Of a stretch of 21,849 bases of DNA, positions 16,001-21,849 are shown piece by piece. Within the stretch, counting starts at the first letter, position 1, and each line of letters begins with the position of its first letter. This DNA comes from an uncultured Magnetococcales bacterium (GTDB lineage: Bacteria > Pseudomonadota > Magnetococcia > Magnetococcales > Magnetaquicoccaceae), in NCBI GenBank assembly GCA_903913345.1, contig CAIWLA010000439.1, forward strand, positions 1 through 21,849, in the 5' to 3' direction. Under the pieces are notes generated by a model that saw only the letters and a program-made list of their open reading frames with translations, ran no database searches and was not told the DNA's origin. The translations under genes and the position numbers were made by a program.

Positions 16001-16509
16001 CCTGTGTGTCGCACCTGCTCGGCGATGGCACCGTGGCCCAATTCCAGACAACAGACAATCCCGAACTGGCCGGTTTGTTGGCAGCCGGGGGCGATATTTC
16101 CCAATTTTATGACCGCATCCACACCCTCATGACCGATGCCAAGGCCTCCGCCCAACGGGCCAAGGCGGTGGAAGAGTCCATCCTGGCCACAGTCAGGCAT
16201 TCCCTGACGGAAATCAAGAATCTGTGCGACAGCACAAATCAAATGCTGATCAAGATCAACATGTTGAGCCTCGATTTGCGCAGACAGAGACCCTTGCCAC
16301 ACCTGAAATTGCGCGCCTTGAACGAAGGCAGCTCCGTCCTGGATCGCGCCCCCAGAGATGTCAAAATGCTTCTCGATGCCAGGGAAAGGGTGCTGGCCAG
16401 CGAAAACCTGTTCTCGGACGACAATTTCCGTGAATTATCGCAACTCAACGACGCGGCACATGCCTTGCACGATCGGGTCGATACCATTTTAAACCTGGTT
16501 GACAGATAA
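13042..16509 (+). CDS. large multi-pass membrane protein of unknown family (1155 aa)
   Basis: I do not recognise the family. What is visible: a soluble, helical N-terminal region (1-185); four closely spaced hydrophobic segments at about 191-209, 211-232, 251-270 and 297-322; a long, mostly helical segment of about 270 residues (323-592); a fifth hydrophobic segment (about 594-617, KALMALILFLSIAIDGLPWLLFG); then a C-terminal region of about 540 residues. That last region includes a low-complexity Pro/Thr/His-rich linker (848-875) and predicted helices up to the end. There is no HAMP, methyl-accepting, kinase, GGDEF or ATPase motif. The topology (N-terminal TM cluster, long helical loop, last TM, large tail) would suit a sensor or scaffold, but that is inference. 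ATG 13042 is chosen because GGAAGG lies 8 nt upstream; an in-frame extension to 12928 overlaps the promoter. A response regulator follows after 65 nt on the same strand. Confidence 0.85.
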   Translation: MDNAREIKNPLLEIYGAVVARCFAPGQAIRDPVVLFPGVESASQMDELSFKPDLDYLTPDQAHQETIQRTVEHLRTLLDKEATEGLQQGDQKKKFDNMADRVRAVRGQTEGIQQVSFHLEAFRNALQTGDESLLKGNPFYTLSKLIFWHTLNGSLALLGHLLEELSRNTPERMGRTHSLRAIWRGTGQHTGLLSQVMASVGLLFALSKPLLDGVLFFVSAFTSYRALLALLQTPERMAWFNHYFTQSQGDLLQVTLATLGSLLLGVVVMDFRARLLQGAAETGALFSGLRAAFLLQPRWLFLAFCLTLFSVQANYGSMAVIFSTQEHLSEQWQKIHQQVEQALGKPDRDDPANPQALYSLQARLQAVATDMGERFARIPEEELAGKATSADPRKGPRYWAKYFIVNGGFVLGTTDVVHAFRAVQFARNVDQQLKESGLPLDKPLAQRMQAVADLYTTDLAKTTATIQKDLAELDRLMPVGTLSLPAIQKIYSFDYRLINQNIQDIAQALQASRTRFRQIVHALDQLTESHIRVLAQMDRSGEPYFNSLRLGNRLAIPPESPADTPSLAFAQQADQKSFAALTTLLIDHYGGFQGKALMALILFLSIAIDGLPWLLFGRATARQGVLDGQMADDLLNYMKEWEEAFIDLTKSFFYRPSIQKILQGITFPNETGVRNAFFKVLEEMDVRVKDARDQDTMTQRQTWLRGLFVQPRTLYAMGYNARVRTIETLSCHPESALPLLIRHLFPGLPYGKKYRDILEKETFLDFYQKTETGQTLDKAQFSAELDRIGAGDAVQAEPGASTESDGSGFFSQIRQQLMATLHRIPLRLPSRHKGEEDQWTTMMQKAVNAHPTPPPTTARRHPQKGPSPAPESQEIDRLPFVLFELAFREPYPLFPHTRRNWLLSVSSVHEETLEDLDTLHDFIPDFVKMLKKVMTNTLPIIQESLEPLEEICARFPTQCAAEGIVGTEELKERFRALEKESLGMWGACVSHLLGDGTVAQFQTTDNPELAGLLAAGGDISQFYDRIHTLMTDAKASAQRAKAVEESILATVRHSLTEIKNLCDSTNQMLIKINMLSLDLRRQRPLPHLKLRALNEGSSVLDRAPRDVKMLLDARERVLASENLFSDDNFRELSQLNDAAHALHDRVDTILNLVDR

Positions 16510-16574
16510 AACGATTTCCGTTACCGTCCACCGTTGGAAGAAATTTTCAACTCGCCACACGTTTGGGGTCCAAC

Positions 16575-16979
16575 ATGAAAACTTTGATCGCGGATGACGA
16601 ATTTGCCAACCGGGAATTGCTGAAATATATTCTCCAGTCCCACGGCGAGTGCGTCATGGCAGAGGATGGGTTGGAGGCCGTGACACTCTTCAAGGAACAC
16701 CTGGCCGGAGGGGAACCGTTTGATCTGGTCCTGATGGACATCATGATGCCCAACATGGATGGACAGGAGGCCCTGCGGGAAATTCGCCGGATGGAGAAAG
16801 AGATCTACGGCGCATCGCTCAATACCAAGGATTATTCTTTCATCATCATGCAAACCTCTCTGGATGACCCGAAACACCTGGTCGAATCCTACTTCAAGGG
16901 CAAGTGCAACGGGTATATCACCAAGCCCGTCACCCAGGATGTGCTGCTCGACAAACTCAGAAAGCATAACCTGATTTAA
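16575..16979 (+). CDS. single-domain response regulator (CheY-like receiver)
   Basis: This 134-aa protein is a stand-alone receiver. The acidic pocket is D7/D8 (LIADDE), the phospho-acceptor is D55 (LVLMDIMMPNMDG), the switch residue is T94 (IIMQTS) and the conserved lysine is K117 (GYITKP), so it should be phosphorylatable. There is no output domain; it probably acts by protein contact, as CheY or Spo0F do. ATG 16575 has GGGG about 9 nt upstream and begins exactly at the receiver fold. It lies 65 nt after the 1155-aa membrane protein gene with no terminator between them, so the two are probably cotranscribed. A cognate kinase could be the hybrid kinase 300 nt downstream, but nothing in the sequence proves this. 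Confidence 0.93.
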   Translation: MKTLIADDEFANRELLKYILQSHGECVMAEDGLEAVTLFKEHLAGGEPFDLVLMDIMMPNMDGQEALREIRRMEKEIYGASLNTKDYSFIIMQTSLDDPKHLVESYFKGKCNGYITKPVTQDVLLDKLRKHNLI

Positions 16980-17003
16980 TGGTTGGTTTTTGATCATCCC
17001 GTT

Positions 17004-17031
17004 GGCCACCGGGTGCCCGCCCCCGGTGGTC
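17004..17031 (+). terminator. GC-rich hairpin after the response regulator, possible terminator
   Basis: GGCCACCGGG (17004-17013) pairs with CCCGGTGGTC (17022-17031) across an 8-nt loop, with one G-T pair. It begins about 25 nt after the response-regulator stop codon. It is not followed by a T-run, so it is not a textbook intrinsic terminator; it may instead stabilise the mRNA end or attenuate transcription. Confidence 0.4.
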
Positions 17032-17150
17032 GGGGGCAGTCTGCGTTGCGCGCCCCTTCAAGACAGCCCTGTTGGCCATCTCTCCTGCACCCCTTTCAGT
17101 GCTCTGCCTCGAACCCTGCCCGTCCCTTCGCCCCTGGACCAAGCAATAAT

Positions 17151-17165
17151 TGGCCTGCTTTTTGC
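17151..17165 (+). promoter_or_regulatory. candidate sigma54 promoter of the hybrid kinase operon
   Basis: TGGCCTGCTTTTTGC has GG and GC exactly 10 nt apart, a good -12 TTTGC and a -24 TGGC that departs from TGGCAC at two positions. Transcription would start near 17177, about 100 nt before the kinase start. It is weaker than the flgF site but has the correct geometry in an intergenic region on the coding strand. Confidence 0.45.
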
Positions 17166-17280
17166 GCTATCCGTTCGGGAACAGGCTGAAGATTGACGGA
17201 AACCAAGCCCGCCACTCCAACCGCCTCTTCCCGCAGATCCACGCAACCGTTGTCGAGCATTCAAAAAGATATGGAAGAGC

Positions 17281-19464
17281 ATGAACATGAAACCCGATGA
17301 TCCCCCCTTTGCGCCGCGATCCGCCGCCTCCGCACCATCGGGCCTCCCCATGGAACAACTCACCCGGTTTCTGGATGAGGGTTTGTTCATATTGGACGTT
17401 TCCGGACGATTGACCTTCCTGAACGCTGCGGGCGAGCGGATCCTCGGCTGGAAGCAGGAAGAGTTGCTGGGCGATATTGCGCATTGCAAAATTCATCATC
17501 AAAATGCAGCCGACCGGATTGTCCCCCCGGAGGAGTGTCCGGCCTACCAATCCAACCAGGAAGGCCGTGTTTATCATGTCGATAATGATGTCTTTGTCCA
17601 CCGTGATGGCCGTCTGCTGCCGGTCTCTTTCACCTCTGCGCCCCTCTGGGATAATGGCCGGATGACCGGCAGCGTGACGGTGTTCAAGGAGCTGAGCAGC
17701 CAACAGGAACTGGAACGAGAGATCAAACAGGCCCAGGATATTGCCCTGGAAACCGCACGCCTCAAGGCGGAATTTTTATCCAATATGAGCCATGAGATCC
17801 GCACCCCCATCCACGGTGTCATCGGCCTGAACGATCTGCTGCTCGACAGCAAACTCACCAAGGAACAGCGGGAGTTGGCCACCGCTGCCCGGGATTCGGC
17901 TCAGGCATTGTTGACCATTGTGAATGATATTCTGGATTTTTCCCGTATCGAAGCGGGCAAGCTGGAGATCAAAGCCGAGGAATTTCGCCCGGCAAAGGTG
18001 GTCGAAGAGGTCGTGGGACTGATCACGCCCCAGGTGCAGGGCAAACGGATCAACCTGTTGGTGGATGTCTCCAATCGGATCCCCACCCTGCTCCTGGGCG
18101 ATCCGGCCCGCATTCGCCAGGTATTGCTCAATCTGGTCGGCAATGCGATCAAATTTACCAAAAAAGGGGGAGTCTCCATTCGTGTCCGCCTGGAGACAAA
18201 GACCAGGAGTCAGGTGACCGTTCGTTTTTCGATCACCGATACGGGCATCGGTATCCCGAAGGCCAATCAGCACCGTCTTTTCCAACCGTTCGCCCAGGTG
18301 GATGGATCCAGCACCCGACCCTATGGGGGCACCGGTCTGGGACTCTCCATTGCCAGTCGTCTGGTGGAATTGATGGGCGGTCAAATCGGCTACGAAGAGC
18401 GCAAGGATCGGGGATCCCTCTTCTGGTTTTCCCTGCCGCTGGCCCGCACCGGGGCGACCGAAACCGAGCCACTGCCCCTGCTGACCAGCACCTGTCTGTC
18501 AGGCGTCAAAATTTTGATTGTCGATCCCCAACAGGCCAGTCAAACCCTGCTGCTCAACACACTGCTGCGCTGGAACATGAAGGCCACTTCGGTGGAGAGC
18601 ACGGAAGAAATTTTGGCCTACCTCCGACAAGAGGCGGCCACCGGTGTACCCTGCCGTCTGGTACTGGTCTCCCGCTCCAGGCAGGCGGACAATGCGCCGA
18701 ATGGGGAACATTTCTCAGTGATACAGTCCCTTACCCAGGATACGGAATGGCCGCTGGTGCAATGTATCCTGTTGACCGGAAGCGACGACAAAAAATATCT
18801 GGAAGAGGCTCGACAGGCGGGCTATGTCGCCATCTTGAGCAAACCGATACAACGCGACCGACTGTTGGAATCCCTGGTTGCCCTGTTGCAATCCGAAGCG
18901 GAACCGACCGCCTCGACCGAGGTCGCTGCCACTCGAACCGAGACCCCCACGACCAACCCGATGGCACCACTGCTCCATCCACGGGGTGAATACCCACCCC
19001 ATGACCAGCAAACCAAACCCATCCGCCGTTCGTTTGTCCATCTGGGGGAAGGACTGCTCTCCCCCCTGTCCATTGCCGGATACCGTATTCTACTGGCAGA
19101 GGACAATGCCGTCATTCAAAAGGCCGTTCAGATCCAATTACATCGTCTCGGATATGGTGTGGATACGGTGGCCAATGGCCAGGAAGCGATCGCCTTCATG
19201 CAAAGAGAGACGTGCGCCCTGATCTTGATGGACTGTCATATGCCCGTCCTGGATGGATATCATGCGGCGCAAACCATTCGCAGACTGCCCACCCAACAGG
19301 CCCATCTACCCATCATTGGCATGGTGGCCAAAACGGTCAAAGGCGATCAGGAACGCTGTCTGGAAATGGGCATGAATGATGTATTGAACAAACCAGTGCA
19401 GTTGGAGAGTTTAAAACAATTACTGGACAAATGGCTGCCGGAACAGCCAAAACGGTCGAGTTGA
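17281..19464 (+). CDS. PAS-containing hybrid histidine kinase with two receiver domains
   Basis: This 727-aa protein lacks membrane segments and is presumably cytoplasmic. Domain order: PAS (about 25-140, with PPEECPAY and HRDGRLLPV), a short coiled coil, HisKA with phospho-acceptor H171 (FLSNMSHEIRTPIHG), HATPase with N288 (LLNLVGNAIKF), DTGIGIP (320-326) and GGTGLGL (349-355), receiver 1 (about 408-535), a Pro/Thr-rich linker, and receiver 2 (about 600-725). Receiver 1 is degenerate: the acidic pair is lost (ILIVDPQQ) and the acceptor Asp position reads VLVSRS, although K521 remains. Receiver 2 keeps D607, D651 and K704 but has Val at 682 where Thr/Ser is usual. There is no Hpt domain, so phosphate probably passes to a separate protein. 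The start could be 17281 or 17287; GGAAGAG lies just upstream. It heads a three-gene run with the two following genes. Confidence 0.94.
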   Translation: MNMKPDDPPFAPRSAASAPSGLPMEQLTRFLDEGLFILDVSGRLTFLNAAGERILGWKQEELLGDIAHCKIHHQNAADRIVPPEECPAYQSNQEGRVYHVDNDVFVHRDGRLLPVSFTSAPLWDNGRMTGSVTVFKELSSQQELEREIKQAQDIALETARLKAEFLSNMSHEIRTPIHGVIGLNDLLLDSKLTKEQRELATAARDSAQALLTIVNDILDFSRIEAGKLEIKAEEFRPAKVVEEVVGLITPQVQGKRINLLVDVSNRIPTLLLGDPARIRQVLLNLVGNAIKFTKKGGVSIRVRLETKTRSQVTVRFSITDTGIGIPKANQHRLFQPFAQVDGSSTRPYGGTGLGLSIASRLVELMGGQIGYEERKDRGSLFWFSLPLARTGATETEPLPLLTSTCLSGVKILIVDPQQASQTLLLNTLLRWNMKATSVESTEEILAYLRQEAATGVPCRLVLVSRSRQADNAPNGEHFSVIQSLTQDTEWPLVQCILLTGSDDKKYLEEARQAGYVAILSKPIQRDRLLESLVALLQSEAEPTASTEVAATRTETPTTNPMAPLLHPRGEYPPHDQQTKPIRRSFVHLGEGLLSPLSIAGYRILLAEDNAVIQKAVQIQLHRLGYGVDTVANGQEAIAFMQRETCALILMDCHMPVLDGYHAAQTIRRLPTQQAHLPIIGMVAKTVKGDQERCLEMGMNDVLNKPVQLESLKQLLDKWLPEQPKRSS

Positions 19465-19486
19465 ACCAACGGACGAGGTATTGATC

Positions 19487-19900
19487 ATGGACCCCTGGAA
19501 AGAACCCGTGCCGGAACGGGAACCATTATCCCCGGAAGAACGTCGCGCCCGTTGGCTGGCCATTGGAGGAACACTCCCTCCCGAACAATTGGCCGCATGG
19601 GTGGAATCACCCCAGGCGCGCTGGGCCGTGATCACCGAGACCGGCGGACCCGCAGACACCACGCGCCTGACCGCATACCTGAACAGCCCGGATGATTGGC
19701 CCTTCTGGTCCTTCGCGCTGGCCAAAAGCTACCTGGACGATGTGGGAGAATGGCCCCTGTTTGGCATGGCCACCGAACAGGCCCTTGAGGAGTGGGAGGA
19801 ACATCGGGATCCTGGCCGAGCGGTACGGGAAATATTGGCCAGCGTCCAGCCGGTTTGGCCAGACCTGAGAGTCGTCTATGTCGGCCAGGAAAAAGTTTGA
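19487..19900 (+). CDS. small Trp-rich acidic hypothetical protein
   Basis: I do not recognise this 137-aa protein. It is soluble, acidic and unusually rich in tryptophan (nine Trp), with Pro- and Glu-rich N-terminal sequence (MDPWKEPVPEREPLSPEERRARW) and helical stretches such as PPEQLAAWVESPQARW and EQALEEWEEHRDPGRAVREIL. There is no signal peptide or membrane segment. GAGGT lies 7 nt before ATG 19487; an in-frame TTG at 19481 is less likely. It starts 22 nt after the hybrid kinase stop and ends 29 nt before the earliest start of the GGDEF-EAL gene, so the three are probably one operon and it may be an accessory of that signalling pair. Codon usage resembles the neighbours, supporting a real gene. 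Confidence 0.78.
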   Translation: MDPWKEPVPEREPLSPEERRARWLAIGGTLPPEQLAAWVESPQARWAVITETGGPADTTRLTAYLNSPDDWPFWSFALAKSYLDDVGEWPLFGMATEQALEEWEEHRDPGRAVREILASVQPVWPDLRVVYVGQEKV

Positions 19901-19929
19901 CCTGTTAAAAACATCGAGATCCTGATAGA

Positions 19930-21690
19930 GTGCCCTGCGCGGTAGGCAAAAACAGTCGTCTCAATATAAAACAAACGGATACCCCCATTGTGACCACGGA
20001 CAGACCCTCCGATGATGCGGCCATGACCACCAACAGCCCGCTATTGATAGCCGCCTTGCCAGCGGGCGTACTGCTGCATCGGGACGGTCGGATTGTGTAT
20101 GCCAACCCGGCGATGATCCGCATCCTCGGACTGGCCAACGCAGAACAACTGCTGCAGTACTCCCTGCTCTCCTTTTTCCAGCCCGAAGCCTGGAAACGGA
20201 TCGAACAGGCGGTTCACGCCATGGAACCCCACGAAACGGGCGGAATTCCATCGGAATTGACCTTGACGCAAGCCGACGACAAAGAGGCCACCCTGGAGAT
20301 CGTCACCACGCTGATTACGTTCCAGGGAGAACCTACCTTCTGCACGGTGGCGCAGGATATTTCCAAACGCAAGCAGAATGAAGAGCGCATTCGCCACCAG
20401 GCCAACTATGACGGTCTGACCGGACTGCCCAATCGAACCCTCTTCCTGGACCGCCTGCAACGGGAAATTGTGCGGGCAACCCGACAAAACCACCGTGTGG
20501 CACTCATGTTTGTCGATCTCGACCGCTTCAAATGGGTAAACGATACCCTGGGCCACGCGGCGGGCGATGATTTGCTCCGCGAGGTGGCCCGTCGGTTACA
20601 GGAATGCTTGCGTAAATCCGATACGGTGGCCCGGATGGGGGGGGACGAATTTACCGCCATTCTGCCGGATATGGCCAAAGGCCCCTATGCCGAACGGGTG
20701 GCCAGTGAGGTGTTGGGCCAGTTGGTCTCTCCGTTCACCCTGTGCGGTCAGGATGTGTCCATCTCCGGATCGATCGGCATTGCCATTTTCCCGGATGATG
20801 CCGCCACCCTGGACGAATTGTTGCGCAACGCCGATACAGCCATGTATCGGGCCAAAAGTGCCGGACGGAACGGGTATCGTTTTTTCACCCCCGACATGCA
20901 CGCCGAGGCCCAGGAACGGATGGAGCTGGAAAGCGACCTGCATCATGTCCTGGACAGGAAAGAGTTGATCATCCACTATCAACCCATCGTCAATCTGAAC
21001 ACCCGCCAGGTCATTGGAGCGGAAAGTCTGTTGCGTTGGATCCATCCCAAACGCGGCCCCATCTCGCCAGCGGTCTTCATTCCCATGGCAGAAGAGCTGG
21101 GTTTGATCAGCAAAATGACCGAGTGGACCATTCGCACGGCCTGCACCCAGACGCAGCAGTGGCGTCAACGACCCGACAGCTCCGATTTTTTTATCTCCGT
21201 CAACCTCTCCTGCACCCGGTGCCGGGATCTGGCGGTGGGCGAGAAAATTCAGGCCATTTTTCGGGACACGGGCCTGCCACCCGCCGCATTGGTGTTGGAA
21301 ATCACCGAAAACATTCTGTCGGAAGATGCAACCCGCGCCATGGCGATGCTCAACCAGATTGTGCAAATGGGCGTCAACCTGTGGTTGGATGACTTTGGCA
21401 CCGGACACTCCTCCCTCAGTGTGCTCAAACGTTTGCCGGTCAATGGCATCAAAATTGACCGTTCCTTCGTGCCGAGCAGCTCGTCCGACCCGGAAACCAT
21501 CGTCCTGGTGGAGGCCATTCTCTCCCTGGCCAAAAGCCTGAACCGCCAGGTCATCGGCGAAGGGATTGAGACAGAGGCGCAGGCAGAGTTTCTCCGCAAC
21601 CGCAACTGTTCGATGGGACAAGGCTATCTCTTCCTGAAACCGGAACCGGCGGAACGGTTTGAGACCATCCTGGGCAAGACCTTTTCCTGA
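19930..21690 (+). CDS. PAS-GGDEF-EAL cyclic-di-GMP turnover protein
   Basis: This is up to 586 aa and cytoplasmic. Domain order: PAS (about 37-146), GGDEF (about 155-320) and EAL (about 335-580). The cyclase motif is an intact GGDEF (237-241), preceded by a product-inhibition I-site RKSD (228-231) at the correct five-residue distance. The phosphodiesterase domain reads ESL (E365-L367) instead of EAL but keeps the other metal and catalytic residues: SVNLS (N425), EITEN (E457, E460), LDDFGTG (D487, D488), KID (K508) and GEGIET (E544). Both activities are therefore possible. The start is uncertain: GTG 19930 gives the longest frame, but GTG 19990 and ATG 20023 also precede the PAS domain and none has a strong ribosome binding site. 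It is last in the kinase operon and probably links PAS-sensed input to the motile/sessile switch. Confidence 0.94.
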   Translation: MPCAVGKNSRLNIKQTDTPIVTTDRPSDDAAMTTNSPLLIAALPAGVLLHRDGRIVYANPAMIRILGLANAEQLLQYSLLSFFQPEAWKRIEQAVHAMEPHETGGIPSELTLTQADDKEATLEIVTTLITFQGEPTFCTVAQDISKRKQNEERIRHQANYDGLTGLPNRTLFLDRLQREIVRATRQNHRVALMFVDLDRFKWVNDTLGHAAGDDLLREVARRLQECLRKSDTVARMGGDEFTAILPDMAKGPYAERVASEVLGQLVSPFTLCGQDVSISGSIGIAIFPDDAATLDELLRNADTAMYRAKSAGRNGYRFFTPDMHAEAQERMELESDLHHVLDRKELIIHYQPIVNLNTRQVIGAESLLRWIHPKRGPISPAVFIPMAEELGLISKMTEWTIRTACTQTQQWRQRPDSSDFFISVNLSCTRCRDLAVGEKIQAIFRDTGLPPAALVLEITENILSEDATRAMAMLNQIVQMGVNLWLDDFGTGHSSLSVLKRLPVNGIKIDRSFVPSSSSDPETIVLVEAILSLAKSLNRQVIGEGIETEAQAEFLRNRNCSMGQGYLFLKPEPAERFETILGKTFS

Positions 21691-21719
21691 TTCTTTTCAT
21701 AGAAATACCCAGAACACCA

Positions 21720-21740
21720 CCAGGGGGATGATCCCCCTGG
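21720..21740. repeat. perfect GC-rich palindrome downstream of the GGDEF-EAL gene
   Basis: CCAGGGGGAT and ATCCCCCTGG form perfect 10-bp arms around a single central G, 30 nt after the stop codon. It can fold as an 8-bp G/C stem with an ATGAT loop. No T-run follows, though an A-rich stretch does. It could serve as a transcription stop or be a copy of a dispersed intergenic palindrome; only a genome-wide search can tell. Confidence 0.6.
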
Positions 21741-21785
21741 ACCCGCAACAATTCAAAAAGACTAGAAAAAAATGTGGGTTGGTCT

Positions 21786-21828
21786 GGGGGTGGCAGTGAG
21801 GGGGGCGGGGCAGTGAGTGGGGGGGCGG
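21786..21828 (+). repeat. G-run-rich imperfect tandem repeat
   Basis: Two adjacent imperfect copies of a GGCAGTGAG-G-run-CGG unit occur at 21792-21808 and 21809-21828. With the preceding G5 this gives four G-runs (21786-21790, 21800-21805, 21807-21810, 21819-21825) separated by 9, 1 and 8 nt. The segment lies at the window edge and no gene can be read from it. Confidence 0.6.
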
Positions 21829-21849
21829 TGACAGATAATGGCCGGAAGG

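Larger units (their letters stand above)
16980..17280. other. intergenic region between response regulator and hybrid kinase
   Basis: These 301 nt hold no supported gene. A strong hairpin (17004-17031) lies shortly after the response-regulator stop and a sigma54-like promoter (17151-17165) lies further down. Together they suggest a transcription boundary here, separating the membrane-protein/receiver pair from the kinase operon. Confidence 0.5.

Noticed and set aside
13042..16509. Large membrane protein as a methyl-accepting chemotaxis protein
   Set aside because: The size and TM/helical layout are suggestive, but there is no HAMP domain and no conserved hairpin-tip signature of chemoreceptors in the C-terminal region.
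1..21849. CRISPR arrays, tRNA, rRNA, insertion sequences
   Set aside because: I saw no regularly spaced repeats, no tRNA- or rRNA-like sequence, and no transposase with terminal inverted repeats in the window.

Overview
The window is moderately GC-rich bacterial chromosome from a flagellated Gram-negative. P- and L-ring genes (flgI, flgH) and a lipoprotein FlgH imply an outer membrane. The gene mix (sigma54-type flagellar promoter, muramidase-less FlgJ, csrA beside flagellar genes, Rpn-type nuclease, many PAS/GGDEF/EAL and hybrid kinase proteins) would suit a deep-branching proteobacterium such as the Magnetococcia, but that placement is inference; no rRNA or tRNA is present to confirm it.

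Layout. (1) 119-1147, minus: a CDF heavy-metal exporter with a His-rich N-terminus. A very convincing MerR-family metal-responsive promoter (19-bp spacer filled by a dyad) lies at 1228-1258. (2) 1598-2368, plus: a secreted FGE/SUMF1-fold protein without the catalytic cysteine pair. (3) 2719-3618, minus: a Rpn/PD-(D/E)XK nuclease with a DUF4351-like tail. (4) 3779-9769, minus: a flagellar cluster transcribed flgF-flgG-flgA-flgH-flgI-flgJ-flgM-flgN-csrA. A near-consensus sigma54 promoter sits just before flgF (9809-9824), and a weaker one may precede csrA. (5) 10174-12856, plus: mazG, then typA/bipA with a TTG start. (6) 13042-16979, plus: a 1155-aa multi-pass membrane protein of no family I recognise, followed by a single-domain response regulator. 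(7) 17281-21690, plus: PAS hybrid histidine kinase, a small Trp-rich hypothetical protein and a PAS-GGDEF-EAL protein, tightly spaced. A sigma54-like promoter precedes the kinase. The window ends in a GC-rich palindrome and a G-run-rich tandem repeat.

How it fits together. The flagellar genes build the distal rod and the P/L rings, and they supply the FliA anti-sigma factor (FlgM), a filament-junction chaperone (FlgN) and the post-transcriptional regulator CsrA. The right half looks like a signalling module: a large membrane protein that could be a sensor or scaffold, a receiver, a hybrid kinase and a c-di-GMP enzyme. If the sigma54-like site upstream of the kinase is real, that module would share a sigma factor with the flagellar operon. 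The most novel item is the 1155-aa membrane protein with its adjacent receiver. The best-supported regulatory observations are the MerR-type promoter and the flgF sigma54 promoter.
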